From Dasysyrphus tricinctus (Eukaryota; Arthropoda; Insecta; Diptera; Syrphidae), in the NCBI GenBank assembly GCA_963921185.1, contig OY992532.1, forward strand, positions 81,238,986 to 81,302,985: 64,000 nucleotides of DNA, given 5' to 3'. Made by a program: the position numbers and the translations under genes. Below, one piece after another: positions 21,285-33,419 of the stretch (within the stretch, counting starts at the first letter, position 1; every line of letters starts with the position of its first letter). The notes beneath the pieces are model-generated. The model saw only the letters and a program-made list of their open reading frames with translations. It made no database searches and was not told where the DNA came from.

Positions 21285-22480
21285 CAAATGTGAGACTAAG
21301 CGCAGTCAGATTTATTTATGTACAGATTCTACTATTCGAAAATGAATTTAGAAGTTGAAAAGTTAAAATAAAAGGTACAGATGCGCGTAGCGCAGTCAGA
21401 TTTATTTATGTACAGATTCTACTATTCGAAAATGAATTTAGAAGTTAAAAATTTAAAATTAAAGGTACAGATGCGCGTAGCGCAGTCAGATTGAATTATG
21501 TACAGATTCTACTATTCGAAAATGAATTTAGAAGTTGAAATTTAAAATAAAAGGTACAGATGCGCGTAGCGCAGTCAGATTTATTTATGTACAGATTCTA
21601 CTATTCGAAAATGAATTTAGAAGTTGAAAATTTAAAATAAAAAGTACAGATGCGCGTAGCGCAGTCAGATTTAATAATGTACTGATTCTACTATTCGAAA
21701 ATGAATTTAGAAGTTGAAAATTTAAAATAAAAGGTACAGATGCGCGTAGCGCAGTCAGATTTAATAATGTACAGATTCTACTATTCGAAAATGAATTTAG
21801 AAGGTGAAATTTAAAATAAAAGGTACAGATGCGCGTAGCGCAGTCAGATTTATTTATGTACAGATTCTACTATTCGAAAATGAATTTAGAAGTTGAAAAG
21901 TTAAAATAAAAGGTACAGATGCGCGTAGCGCAGTCAGATTTATTTATGTACAGATTCTACTATTCGAAAATGAATTTAGAAGTTAAAAATTTAAAATAAA
22001 AGGTACAGATGCGCGTAGCGCAGTTAGATTGAATTATGTACAGATTCTACTATTCGAAAATGAATTTAGAAGTTGAAAATTTAAAATAAAAGGTACAGAT
22101 GCGCGTAGCGCAGTCAGATTTAATTATGTACAGATTCTACTATTCGAAAATGAATTTAGAAGTTGAAAATTTAAAACAAAAGGTTCAGATGCGCGTAGCG
22201 CAGTCAGATTTAATAACGTACAGATTCTGCTATTCGAAAATCGTTTAGAAGTTAAAAATTTAAATAAAAGTATAGATGCGCGTAGCGTACCTAGTCAGAT
22301 TGAAGTATATACAGGTGCTACCAGTCGAAAATGAATTTAGCAATTAGAAATTTTACCAAAAAGTACAGATGCGCATAGCGTGGTCAGATTTAAGTATGTT
22401 CAGACGCTATAATTCGAAAACGAATTCAGCAAAACAAAGTCGAATAAAATGTACAGATGCACGCAGTGCAGTTAGAAACG
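21285..22480 (+). repeat. About 90-bp tandem array in the BEL leader (12-13 units)
   Basis: Units begin AAAGGTACAGATGCGCGTAG at 21371, 21461, 21550, 21640, 21730 and so on to about 22350. Each has two TACAG words and the stem-loop TGCGC-GTA-GCGCA. Outer copies are more diverged than central ones, with degenerate units visible back to about 21085, as expected for unequal exchange. The array is non-coding. Confidence 0.93.
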
Positions 22481-23038
22481 AATCGCACTTAGATGCTTAA
22501 TTAAGAAAAAATGAAATGAATGCAGCCAAGCAGATTCAATGTTAAAGATATTTACAATGAAAATGTATGGATACTAAATCGTTAAGTGTATTAAGGTAGT
22601 CAGGCATGGGGGAAGGGGTTTAAAAGCCCAATCATCTACTCATTAGAAATTTATACATCGGTAGTGTTGTACGGGCGCTCATGGACGATTTATACTGGCC
22701 ATATAAGGAATTCATGCTCGTTCGTGCTCACAGCCAATGTTTCCTCCTTTTTTCCAATTGATAACAAGTATTCGCTTAAAGATAAAATAGGATACATGGG
22801 TTTGTTTTAGAAAAAAAGGGTATAGAGTTAATTGTCATATCTCAAAGACCCCAGTCTGTTTCGGTATACAAGTACAGAATCTTAAAAGTACAGAAAATCC
22901 TGGTAGTAGGATTCTTGTTTAGACCACTTTAGGTGGATTATTTATGTAAAGAACGAAGGGGGAGACATGAAATGATATATACAAATTATCTATGCCCATA
23001 GATGAGAATTTTTAGTAATCCTTTTCTTCTTCCTTAAA
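22481..23038 (+). other. BEL leader, right part
   Basis: No open frame of interest. Two GTACAG words near 22871 and 22889. The N-terminal Gag region expected here is absent. Confidence 0.55.
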
Positions 23039-24322
23039 ATGCTATGTGAAAAGTTTGACCAGGAGACAGCCAGGCAATGGGAGTTGCAGCGGGACTCAGA
23101 GCAGCCAAAGTTGTCAACACTACTAGCTTTCATAGACAAACAGGCAGCAGCATTATGCAGTGTGACAGCAGAACAGCAGGCACGAAATGTCGGTACAGGT
23201 CGTATAGATGAAAGGAAAAGGATAGGCAGAGTACAGGACACAAAGCCCACTTCAAGTGGCAGCGTACAGGCATCAAAGAAAATCTGCGAAGTATGTGGCT
23301 CCGGGCACCAGATCTGGGATTGCCCAGAATTCTCAGCATTATCACTCAGAGGCAGAAGAGAATTCATCGAAAGGCGAGCAGTCTGCCCGAATTGCCTAAA
23401 GCATGGGCATAAAGAAAACAATTGTTTCATGCGAGGCTGCGCAAGATGTCCAGGGGCACCCACGCAAAAGTGGTACTTACAAGAAGAGAGACGCCGAAAT
23501 AGAGGTCTCGGATACACTGAAAGGTACAGACTGACAAGAAATCGTACAGGCAACATAAAAAACAACAATCGTACTGGCAACATAAAAAATAACAATCGTA
23601 ACATAAAAAACAACAATCGTACAGGCAACACGAGAAACAACAATCGTACAGACAACATAAGAAGCAGCAATCGAACAAAAAGACCAAAATATGACGATGA
23701 AGAAGACAGTTCAGATGAGACGAAGAAAACAAAGAAAGAAACAGCGATGGTAAGAATCAAAGCCGATGTATTTATTTATGGTCCATATAGGGCAATGTTA
23801 GACACTGGAGCTCACATTAACCTGATGGTTGACAAGTTGAGAAGAGACCTAAAGATTCAAACGAAACAGGCGTCAGGAAAGTTAGTAGGTATAAATGGTA
23901 GCCCGTTTACAATAACACGGCAAGCCATGTTCAAGATATTGCCGTGGTACAGTACAGGTTCTTTCGAAGAGCACGAAAGCGAATCATTTTGGTTCCTCCC
24001 AGAAGAAAGTCAATGGAAACCTATTTTACCTACGCATACAGCAGGAACTGTTAAGGCAGGTAACATAGACCCACATAAATATGCAGATCCAGAATATTAT
24101 AAGTCAAGGCAAATAGAAATTTTGTTAGGAGTAGATTTTTTCGCAAAATCAATAAAGTCAGTGTTTATGAAAAATGAAGATGGTACAGTTTTGTTAGAGA
24201 CATCGCCAGGCTTGGTAGTTCTAGGTTCAAATTTGATCAGGTACAATGAGCAAGTAAATGTTTGCTCGACTGTAGAATATTCAGAAAACGACCAGTTAGA
24301 TTATCTCCTCAGGAGACTCTGA
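23039..24322 (+). pseudogene. gag: BEL Gag C-terminus (zinc knuckles) and aspartic protease
   Basis: The frame opens in what is normally the C-terminal third of BEL Gag. Two cysteine/histidine knuckles (C-E-V-C...H-x4-C and C-P-N-C...H-x4-C) lie at residues about 83-130. A low-complexity stretch of R-T-G-N-x-K-N-N-N units follows (about 23540-23670). The protease D-T-G-A is at about residue 255 (23801-23812). Everything upstream of the knuckles is missing: an in-frame TGA lies about 36 nt before the ATG and no Gag-like frame precedes it. The frame ends at a TGA at 24320-24322, where BEL polyproteins normally continue into RT. Confidence 0.8.
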
Positions 24323-24923
24323 GAAATGGACGAAATCAAGTCATGGCCTAAGAGGACAGAAGAAGAAGAATTGGTAGAACAACACTTTCAACAAAACCAC
24401 TATCGTTGTTAAGATGCCACTTAAAGAAGAGTTTAAAGAAATAGGCAGCTCACGCGAAACAGCTGTGCGTAGGTTCACATATTTAGAAAGGAGATTAGAG
24501 AAAAACGAGCAGATGAAAAATGCTTATGTACAGAAAATGAGAGAAAGCATCCAACTAGGACATGTACAGGTAGCTACTAGAAACCCTAGAGCTAACGATA
24601 TTGTCTATTATATACCTCATCATTGTATAGAAAAGAAATTCCGTATAGTATATGATGCAAGCTGTCGCACAAATAGAGGTATATCATTGAATGATATACA
24701 AATGTTAGGTGAGAGACTGCAAAGGGACTTGCATGAGATAATCATGCGTTTCAGAAAGCATCGTATAGCAATTTGCGCTGACATCAAAAAGATGTTCAAT
24801 CAAGTCAGGCTTCAAAGAACAATGGAACTACAACGCATATTTTGGAGAGAAAACAGGTATGAACAGCTCAAAGAGTATTGGTTAACGGTCGTTACATTTG
24901 GTCTGACTTCGTCGGCACATTAA
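24323..24923 (+). pseudogene. pol: BEL reverse transcriptase, N-terminal part
   Basis: Downstream of the TGA the protease frame continues to about 24408. A frameshift with loss of a few codons then moves homology into the frame with M-P-L-K-E-E at 24414. This carries the BEL RT fingers (V-Y-D-A-S at about 24648, D-I-K-K-M-F at about 24781) and stops at TAA 24921-24923, where a single base change from TTA would explain the stop. Confidence 0.8.
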
Positions 24924-27421
24924 GCAGTGCGTTCAGTACTACAAGCAGCCAAAGAAGCCAGCACAACTACCCACAAGCAGCTAATGCAATTAAGAATGAC
25001 TTTTATATGGACGATTGTGCGACTGGTGAGACCGACGAAGAGAAAGCCATTCAGTTAGCTAAAGAAATGTATGAGATATTAAAGGGAGCTGGTTTCGAAT
25101 TGTGCCAGTGGAAATCAAACTCCAAAAGTTTCATGGAAGAGCTTCACGCTGGCACAGTTGACCCCACGATGGTGTTTTCAGGGGAAGAGAAATCATCCAT
25201 TTTAGGCCTTAAATGGCTAATTGTTTCAGATCAATTCACTTATGAGGTGAAAACACCAAGTCTAGTAGGGATTCTCACCAAAAGAAAAGTAGTAAGCTGC
25301 GTAGCACAGCTCTATGACCCAAACGGCTATATATCCTCAATCACAGTAATAGGAAAAATAATTATCCAAGACATTTGGAGATTAGGTACAGGGTGGGACG
25401 AAAGAGTCTCGTCAGGTATAGAGGAAAGATGGAAAGAGTACTGGAATGGGATAATGGGCCTAGAGAATTTTCGTATAGACAGATGGTTAGGCACCACTGG
25501 TGCATCCGGAGTACATCTTCATGGCTTTTCAGATGCCCCAAGTGCAGCCTACGGTGCAGTTATTTATGTTCGTACAGAAAACACAAATGGTACAGGCAAA
25601 GGGAGGTTACTCATATCAAAGACGCGTTTTGCTCCATTAAGGACTATCACGATTCCTAGGTTAGAACAAGCAGCTGCAGAGTTGCTATCAAGGTTGTTAG
25701 TAGAAGTAAGAAATTCCATGGAATGGACAGATACACCATGCTTTATATGGTCAGACTCGTCAGTTGTACTACACTGGATAAGGAAGCTTCCGTGCGACCT
25801 GAAGACTTATGTGGCCAATCGTGTCTCGTCCATACAGTCGAACACACAGGCTAAATGCTGGCACTATGTCAATACAAAAGAAAACCCAGCCGATTTACTG
25901 AGTAGAGGTGTACAGGCGCCTGCGTTAGCAGACAATAAACTATGGTTGGAAGGGCCCAAGTGGCTTCAACAACCACGTACAGGTTGGCCTGAAACAGGTC
26001 TTGATAAAGAATGGCCAGAGACAGGCCTAGGTACAGATTGGCCTGATGGAGGCCTTAGTACAGATGCATCAATAGAAGTACAGAAAGAGTTTAAAGTTTG
26101 TACAGTAGTAAAATTGAAACCACAATTATGTATAGGTTTAAAGAGAAAAGGTTACAATGTTCCACTTTTGGAATATACAGATAAGTTAGAAAGGTTAGTC
26201 AATATAGTCAGCTATATGATTCGTTTCATAGATAACTGGTCCAAAAAGCCAACTTTTAAAATCAAAGTAAAGAGACGTACAGACAAAGTACAGGTGCCAA
26301 CCTTGGCAGAAAAAGCAAGAGCAATGGCGTATCTCTTGCGCAAGTCACAGGAAGAACGCTATGGTAGAGAGATAACATGGCTGAAGAAGGGGAAAGGTCT
26401 CCCAGAAGGAAGTGATCTGGGACCGCTCAATCCACTTCTAGATGTACAGAATATACTAAGAGTAGGTGGTAGATTAGACAGAAGCAGCAACTCATTCGAA
26501 ATGAACCATCCTGCAATCGTTCCCAATGGCTCAAGGCTAGCATGGTTAGTTGCAAATCACGCACACCGCAACACAAAACATGGTGCAGTACAGGTTATGA
26601 TGCAATTTGTGAGAGAGAAGTACTGGATCCCGAAGCTAAGGAGTGAACTAAGGAACTATTTGCACAAATGTGTCGTATGTGTAAGGTACAGCTGCAAACT
26701 GGGGCAACAGATGATGTCTGAGCTACCAGCAGACAGAGTACAGATAGGCAAACCGTTCGTCCATTGTGGTGTAGACTACGCAGGACCCTTTGAGATCAAG
26801 ATGTTAGATAAGAAAGGCGATCAGATAAGACGAAGCAAGTGCTGGGTGGCAATTTTTGTATGTCTCAAAACAAGAGCCGTACATATAGATCTCGTTACCG
26901 ATTTAACCTCGCTATCATTTATAGCATGCTATGAACGTTTTATAGCCAGAAGAGGCAGATGTGAAAGGATGTACAGTGACAACGGCACAACCTTTGTAGG
27001 TGCCAACAACGAATTGAAAAGAGCTATACAAAAATGGACAGGAGAGGCAACAATATCACATCTAAACAGCAAACACACTGAATGGCACTTCATGACGCCG
27101 GCCGCTCCTCACCAAGGTGGTATTTACGAAGCAGCCGTTAAGTCTATGAAGTATCATCTAAAGAGAGTCGTTGGGCTGAAGAAACTGTCTTATGAGCAAA
27201 TGTCGACGCTATTGACTCAAATCGAAGCTACACTCAACTCGAGGCCAATCCATCCACTGAGCGATGATTCTTCAGATGTACAAGCACTAACACCTGCTCC
27301 CTTTCTTGTAGGTGAGCCAACCATACTACCGATTCCATTCGATGTCAGCGATCAGCCAGATGGAGCACAGAATATCTCATCACTCTCCAGCAACGTAAGA
27401 AATGACGTAAAGAGAAGGTGA
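24924..27421 (+). pseudogene. pol: BEL RT palm, RNase H and integrase
   Basis: Homology re-enters this frame after a frameshift between about 24960 and 24985; the first 30 or so codons of the open frame from 24878 are a shadow of the RT frame above. The RT catalytic box is F-Y-M-D-D. RNase H is marked by G-F-S-D-A and W-S-D-S-S. Integrase has a C-x2-C finger and the catalytic D (G-V-D-Y-A-G-P), D (Y-S-D-N-G-T) and E (G-I-Y-E-A-A). The order and the box around P-H-Q-G-G are characteristic of BEL/Pao. The frame ends at 27421 through a shift plus deletion before the last domain. Confidence 0.88.
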
Positions 27422-27642
27422 AGCTCCGCATTGGGCAATTGGTGACCATAGCTAACGAAAACTTTCCACCAGCGCACTGGGCGTTAGGCAGAATCCATGA
27501 GCTCATCATCAGCAAAGACGGATTGGTAAGATCTGTAGTTGTGCAGACGGAAACAGGAAAACTAAGCCGACCAGTACAGAAAATTTGTGTAATTCCAATA
27601 GAATCAGAAAAACTTTTAAGTAAGGATATAGACATGTTGTAA
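27388..27642 (+). pseudogene. pol: BEL Pol C-terminal domain
   Basis: The conserved BEL tail (W-A-L-G-R-I, followed by D-G-x-V-R and R-P-V-x-K) is in a new frame that can be followed back to a Q-Q-R-K-K box near 27390. There a TGA stands where a Trp codon is usual. About 50-70 residues between the integrase core and this box appear deleted. Confidence 0.7.
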
Positions 27643-27864
27643 AGAGATAAAGTACAGTAAGTTCGAAATAAAAACACTATGTAACAACACATGTACAGAG
27701 TAAGTTTGAAATGTATGTAAATGTAAAGATTGAATTAAAGGACCTTAAAGGTCAGAAAAATGTAAGAATTTAATTGTAAAGGAATGAAGACATTATGTAT
27801 ACTAACAAATGTAAATGTTTAACTACAAAGAATAAATATAAAAATTGTTAATTTTTGCTGGCAC
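27643..27864 (+). other. BEL 3' untranslated region
   Basis: AT-rich, with two GTACAG words (27651, 27693); no clear polypurine tract before the LTR. Confidence 0.5.
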
Positions 27865-28283
27865 TGTATCGAACCCACATGCAATACAAAAGAATTTAGT
27901 GTATTTGTATTTGTATTAAATAACGTCTACCTCTTTGTTTGTGATAATATTAGTAAATCTACCCTTTTTCTTGTTGTTCTTATATAGTTCAGTTCTCTAC
28001 ACAGTTCGGTACAGATAAGACGTAATTGAGCATGTCGGTCGAGTTAGAATTATTTATCGAAAGATGTACAGTATAAAGTATAAATTTATCTTAATAAATG
28101 TACAGAGTACAGGTTAGAATATCGTTGATAATTATATCGTAAAGTGTACAGGAAAGACAATAATAATATTGATTATTAATAAAATCTCGGTAATAGTCGG
28201 GTTTTCCATCTTGGTTTCCCGACTCTAAAAGTGTGCGTGTTTCATTTTATTTATTTATAAGAATTACAGTCCGAAAATATACA
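27865..28283 (+). repeat. 3' LTR of the BEL element
   Basis: 419 bp, same ends as the 5' LTR. It is followed by the GATTT target copy at 28284-28288. Confidence 0.92.
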
Positions 28284-28423
28284 GATTTCTTTTAATATAA
28301 TGAGTGCGCAATAAAGGGGTTTTGACTAGCCTTAAGACGATGAAATACAGTGCGAGTGATCAGAAAAATAGGGAAGGTTTTGAAAGGAAATACCTATGCA
28401 CATTTGTTTTGAAGCTCTGAATA

Positions 28424-28955
28424 TTAAAATGGGAGGGGGAAATAGTAAAGCATTCGACATTCGTGTTGTGCGGCTAAAGAAAGAATCTCTGTAGGTACTT
28501 CACAGCACGCAGTTGGGCTACAGGGTAAACTGATGAGGAAAGCACGAGTAATACGGTTGACAATTTTAAGGGGAGGAATGCAACTGGCTATTTCAGTAGA
28601 ACACTGATTAAAAAAATAGCGATAAAATAATGTGAGACCAAAAACACTGCGGTGGTGTTTCAGAGATTTAATTGTTTGCGTAGTAGTTCTATCACCTATC
28701 ATTTTAAAGGCTCTATTTTGTATAGTATAGGTATCTAAAAGATTCAAGTGAGTTGTAGGGGCACCTGCCCAGATGTGAGAGTTATACTCAAGCTTTGGTC
28801 ATATGAAGGCTTTATAGATTACATCAGCCAGCTCAGAAGCGGAGACAAATGTCACCGAAGAAAACCTAGACAGTAAGCAACGCTCTTGGCGATTTCGAAT
28901 ATGTGGTCATTCCACAGAAGGTGATCTGTGATCCTAATACCCAGAACTGGAAAAA
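28424..28955 (-). pseudogene. Non-LTR retrotransposon RT fragment (C-terminal)
   Basis: Minus-strand frames give the LINE RT thumb: L-G-I-R-I-T then L-L-W-N-D-H-I-F-E near 28930, a frameshift near 28850, then P-K-L-E-Y-N-S-H-I-W-A-G near 28790, I-Q-N-R-A-F-K-M-I-G-D and F-Y-R-Y-F-F-x-Q-C-S-x-E. The fragment lacks the catalytic palm and ends before the usual C-terminus. The clade is probably Jockey/CR1-like; not certain. Confidence 0.75.
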
Positions 28956-31900
28956 ACAAAAAAAATATCTGATTTTTTCCTAAATTTATAAAATTATATT
29001 GTAAGACTTAAGCTTCAAATTAGCAAAATGGTATGCAGGGCCGGACAGGCTATACGTGCAAGCGGTGCATATGCGCAGGGCGCTGAACCCAATGGGCACC
29101 TTGAGCAAGTATCAAGAAAGCCACTTCCTACCTATACTTTTTTAATTTTAAATTCATTTTAAAAGCTCACACCAATATTGATATCCATTCTTATTCTGAA
29201 TTCAAAAACATAGATATCTATTATTCCAAAAATAGGTCGGAGCCTAACTTCCTATTCACACCCACTGTAAAAAAAAAACTAAATCAAAAAATCTTTTCAA
29301 AGTGCACGATTTTGTTCGCCTCTTGGGGATACCTTGTACGTATCTTGGGGATACTTCGTTAAAAAAAAATTTCAAAGTCTGCACCTTTGGAAATGAGAAG
29401 ATGACTCCTTCGACCAATAACCGCAATTGAGAGGTGCTGATGATGAAGCTTGGTATGCATCAGCTCATCTGCAAAATAAGGATACCCCAAAAATGGATCC
29501 TGAGGGTCACCTTTAAACTGCACCAACTATACAGAAGCGTCAGCCTCCGTAACATCGCACTCAAAATCTCTTCAGTCGTATGAAGTGAACGAGGAAATTC
29601 CATATCATCAACCAAGTTTTTACACTGCTCCAGATCGTGAATAAACCAGGATTTTCAAATTGATACCCACCTTCATTTCACCGATTTTAAGGCACTATAT
29701 GACTACATTTACAAAGATGAGCTATAGTGATGAGGAATTGGACATTGTCCAAAGGTGGAGAAAAATGCGTAATACTGGTTTTCGTGGAAAATTCTACAGG
29801 TGAGACGGCGAGACGAGAGAGTTGAATAGTTAATTAAATTAGGATCTGTTAGTAACTCAGCCATCAAATCCAATTGCTGAGGTTTCTGGCTCATATAAAG
29901 GGTGTGACAAATAGGCCCAAGATTAAATGGACACGATGCTCTGGCCCCGAAAATCCTTGAGTTTGAGTCCGAGGGATGGTGGGCGCAGTAACTCATGTGC
30001 AGCGCACAAATGAAAGTGAATTGAACTTGGCAAAAAAGCTAGGAAGACACCGATTTAGCTGGAAGAAGCTTATAGGTTGCGACACTATCAAAACTCATAC
30101 ATATCTTTTCTGGTTCAATCATAATTTTTTTTTGAAAATTTCAACAGAATTGTGATTTGATTTTATTGGATTTCTTCTAGTATGTATTTTCTGTACCAGC
30201 ACCGCCATGGGGCCATGCATCGTACATTCCAATAATATACCTACTTATATAAACACTTAAGCTTGATATTTAGATACTTTATTCATCCACTCTGTCTAAA
30301 AAGGTAGGTCACTTCTTTAACTGATTTCTTGAACCTGAAACTTTTTCGAACAATAAAACAAGTTTTTATGGAATTTTGTCCCCTTAACAAAACTACAACA
30401 ATACAAAAATCCAATTAAAATACAAATTGAATCGATTATAAAGCAATGATCCCAGAAGACACCTTAGCAATTGCCATGTCGCATAACACACGCACAACGA
30501 AACTCTTTCACCATCACTGTCCGCCGCAGGAGTTGTTGGCATCTTCTTCGACAATTTAAGGATAAATTTCTCAAATTTCTTTTCGATTACCCCCTAGGGT
30601 GAAATTATTTTTGTTCTTGTCTCTGTTGTCAAAGGATTTGTTATTACAACACTTGATGGGACATCAACTTCACTTCAATACTCATGTGTGATGTGATTTT
30701 ATCGACAACAAATAAGACAAAACTGAAAGCAATAAATCCCATCGGTTATAAAGGCGATATATGAATACATTCGCAACTTGCTAGAAAACACCAAAAAGAT
30801 AAAAATTCTTCATCCCTTTAAAGCTGCATAGGGGGCTTAAGTCTTTAATACACAAGCATATTCCATATTTTGCCTTTGCAAAGGATATCCTCTCGACTCG
30901 CTGTCTTTGGCAAAAAAATAAGAAAGGACTACCCGCTGACTACAAGTATCCTTGAGGCACCATCAGGTAAGCTCTGGTACTACTACTAGTAATTAAAACA
31001 TCCTTAAAAGTCCTCAAAGCCAAAGTTTGTTCTTTCTTGCCTCTACCCACCTTGCCCAGGTCCTTAAGTGTTTGTTTTTTCCTTTTTTTTCTTACCTCTC
31101 TCGTCCTTTGGTTTATAATTAAAAGTGAATGTTTTTTAAGAAATTAGGGTTGGCTTGTTAAACAGGGTGTAAGCAAGTGGCGCTAAATTACCGGTGTAAG
31201 TAATTTAGCGAATGTTACAAGGCTTTCTTTGTATAATGCACACGCCAGGATATTGGTAAGAAAAATCCGTATTTTTTAGATACCCGTCATAAAATCAATC
31301 GATGCCAACTCAACTCAAAGATAGATATTTGAAACAAGATCTCATTGAACTAAGCAAAAAAAAACAGTTTTTTTATTGACCGAATAAACAAAAGATAAAA
31401 CGACCGGCAAGGAGGGGAGGGGGCAAGAACGTCTAAGGATGAAAACGGTGACGTAAAGATTCTATTTAATTACTCTAATAGGCATCCCTCTTGGATATCA
31501 AAGGATTTCGGTAGTCTTTTGAAAGCAAATACCTCATCAGGTATTAGGTAAGTCCTTTCTGAATTGACTCTTCTAACTGTTTTATGACGGACAACAAATG
31601 GGTGGGTGTTTGATATCATTCGCCTTTAATAAAGCTACAAGGTGTACATTTCATTAAGACGTTTAAGATGTCTTAAGTACACATTAAGGTAATTGTGAAA
31701 AGACAGTCGTTGGTTCTATTACTTCAAGAATTTAACTTTATCCAAAGTGACGATGCTGGCATGGTGAATACCCTTTTTGGTACTGAAATTGAATCCTTTT
31801 TGTAATAAAAGACAGCAGGGATTGGTATTGGTGGCGGGATAAGAATAAATAAAAACAAACTGAAAGGTGTTTTGTAATGAGCTATGGGAAAGCAAAAGGA

Positions 31901-32348
31901 CTGTGATTAAACACTAAACTAAGTGATCAAAGAATCTGTCAATGCAATTACACAACTGATATAGAAAAAAATGTTTTTGAATAAAAATTGAACAGATGAA
32001 AAAGTTTGAGAGTTTTTGAGAACGTCAGTGAACATTTATCTTCCAACGTCATGAATTGCATGCTACATGTTAATGTTGCTTGAAAACAGACAGGTACAGT
32101 ACAGTTTATACATATATTTTTAATAAGGGTTATGACTTTTGTATTCTGTATGTAGAGCTTGTGTTAGTGTCTTGTGGTAAATCAAACCTTTCAAGCAGTT
32201 AACTTTTCTGTTCTCGATCCTATATGGCTATTTCTGGCCACGAAACCAGAAAAGTCTAGTTCTCATCTTGCAATCTTGATCTGTGCGTAAACAACTTGAG
32301 TTGAGGTAGTCATGACCCCCCCGCAAGACAAATTTGCTATTTTAATAT
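28956..32348. other. Gene-free interval
   Basis: No recognised gene. A hAT-like start CAGGGCCGG occurs at about 29039 but no matching end was found. A perfect 10-bp inverted repeat, CGCTAAATTA...TAATTTAGCG, lies at 31181-31210. The region 30240-32300 shows no repeats that I can see and may be ordinary single-copy host DNA. Confidence 0.45.
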
Positions 32349-33305
32349 GGGGAAGTACGTACAAAATAACATAATACGGACAAAATGACATACCACCTAT
32401 TTCTTAAAATCTGCTTCACTTTAAGATCCCAATGCAATTTTATTAGTTGGTTTGGATGATTTTTTAAATCCTATAAAAATAATGAATCATTTGAAGGCCG
32501 TGTCTCGTCACGAAAAATAAAAAACTATTTACCTACGAATAAAATTATATTTTTTGTGGACTTGACTATTTTTCGTGTTTTAGTAGTTCTTATAACTTTT
32601 TATTTTACTTTTATTAATCTAATTTATAGTTTATGACAAAATTCGTAAAATAGTCTTATCACTAGCCATATCATTCGAGTTTTGTGCAATTTATTGATAA
32701 AATTTTGTCATAACTATGATAGGGGCAAAATGACATACCCTAACTATGGACAAAACGACATACCTTTATTGGAAAAAATATTTAAATTTTAGTATTAAAA
32801 ATGTCTCGGAATTACAAAAGGTCAATATAACGTCAATAGCAATTAAATTGCTAACACCTCATAATGTGCAACCATTGGGATCGTGAATCCTGTGCTAACG
32901 TGTCAAAAAACACAAAGCAATTTATTTGCAAACTATACATCTTATATATGAGCCCGAAGGCAAAATTTGAGGACATAAGTACCAAGAAACAAATTATAAC
33001 TAATAAATTTATAAATTTTAGCCAAATTGAATCTTTCTAGAACTATGGAACTAGAAAATATATCCTATGTCACTTTGCCAATATGAAGTGTGTCATTTTG
33101 TCCATACTATATGAACGAAAAGAATTTTTGTATAGTTTTGAAAAAGTATTTTTTTTTTGTTTCTTAAATATTAAAATTATTGTTAAATGTTTGCAAGGAA
33201 TTAAAAAAGGATAAATATATTTTTCATTACGATATACATATATTGCCTAATTATTTTTTTTTTATTCAAAAACTTTATAGTATGTCATTTTGGACGGACT
33301 TTTCC
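32349..33305. mobile_element. Candidate TIR element (about 957 bp) with internal copies of the terminal word
   Basis: The left end GGGGAAGTACGTACAAAATA resembles the reverse complement of the right end, GGAAAAGTCCGTCCAAAATG. Inside, the word GGACAAAATGACATACC or close variants appears at about 32377, 32726 and 32752 on the plus strand and at about 33097 and 33283 inverted. No coding capacity. TAAT occurs on both sides but two bases away from the left end, so the duplication is uncertain. Confidence 0.55.
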
Positions 33306-33419
33306 TAATTTCAAAATTTTTCTGTTTATAGCTTGGGAATAGACTATTCATTACTTTTATAGAGTATCTATTTACTCCATCAACCAACATTTGCAAGCCA
33401 TAGATCGAATAATATTGTT

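Larger units (their letters stand above)
12182..28283 (+). mobile_element. BEL/Pao LTR retrotransposon, defective, split by errantivirus B
   Basis: Two direct LTRs start TGTATCGAACC and end ATATACA. They are flanked by the same five bases, GATTT (12177-12181 and 28284-28288), the target-duplication size expected for BEL/Pao. The order protease, RT, RNase H, integrase and the integrase motifs are BEL/Pao. The N-terminal two thirds of Gag are absent and pol has several frame lesions, so the copy is not autonomous. Without the nested 7.4-kb errantivirus the element would be about 8.7 kb. It is notable for a GTACAG word repeated throughout and a 90-bp tandem array in the leader. Confidence 0.92.

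Noticed and set aside
21285..22480. Regular repeats resembling a CRISPR array
   Set aside because: The whole 90-bp unit is repeated, with no unique spacers, inside a eukaryotic retroelement leader.
22990..23760. 256-codon minus-strand open frame with C-C-L-Y-D repeats
   Set aside because: Antisense of the BEL gag low-complexity region; no independent support.
29036..29050. hAT element start CAGGGCCGG
   Set aside because: No matching inverted end or 8-bp duplication could be found downstream, so no element is called.
29709..29996. 95-codon minus-strand open frame
   Set aside because: No recognised motif and no codon pattern; lies in a region that may be a decayed hAT-like element.
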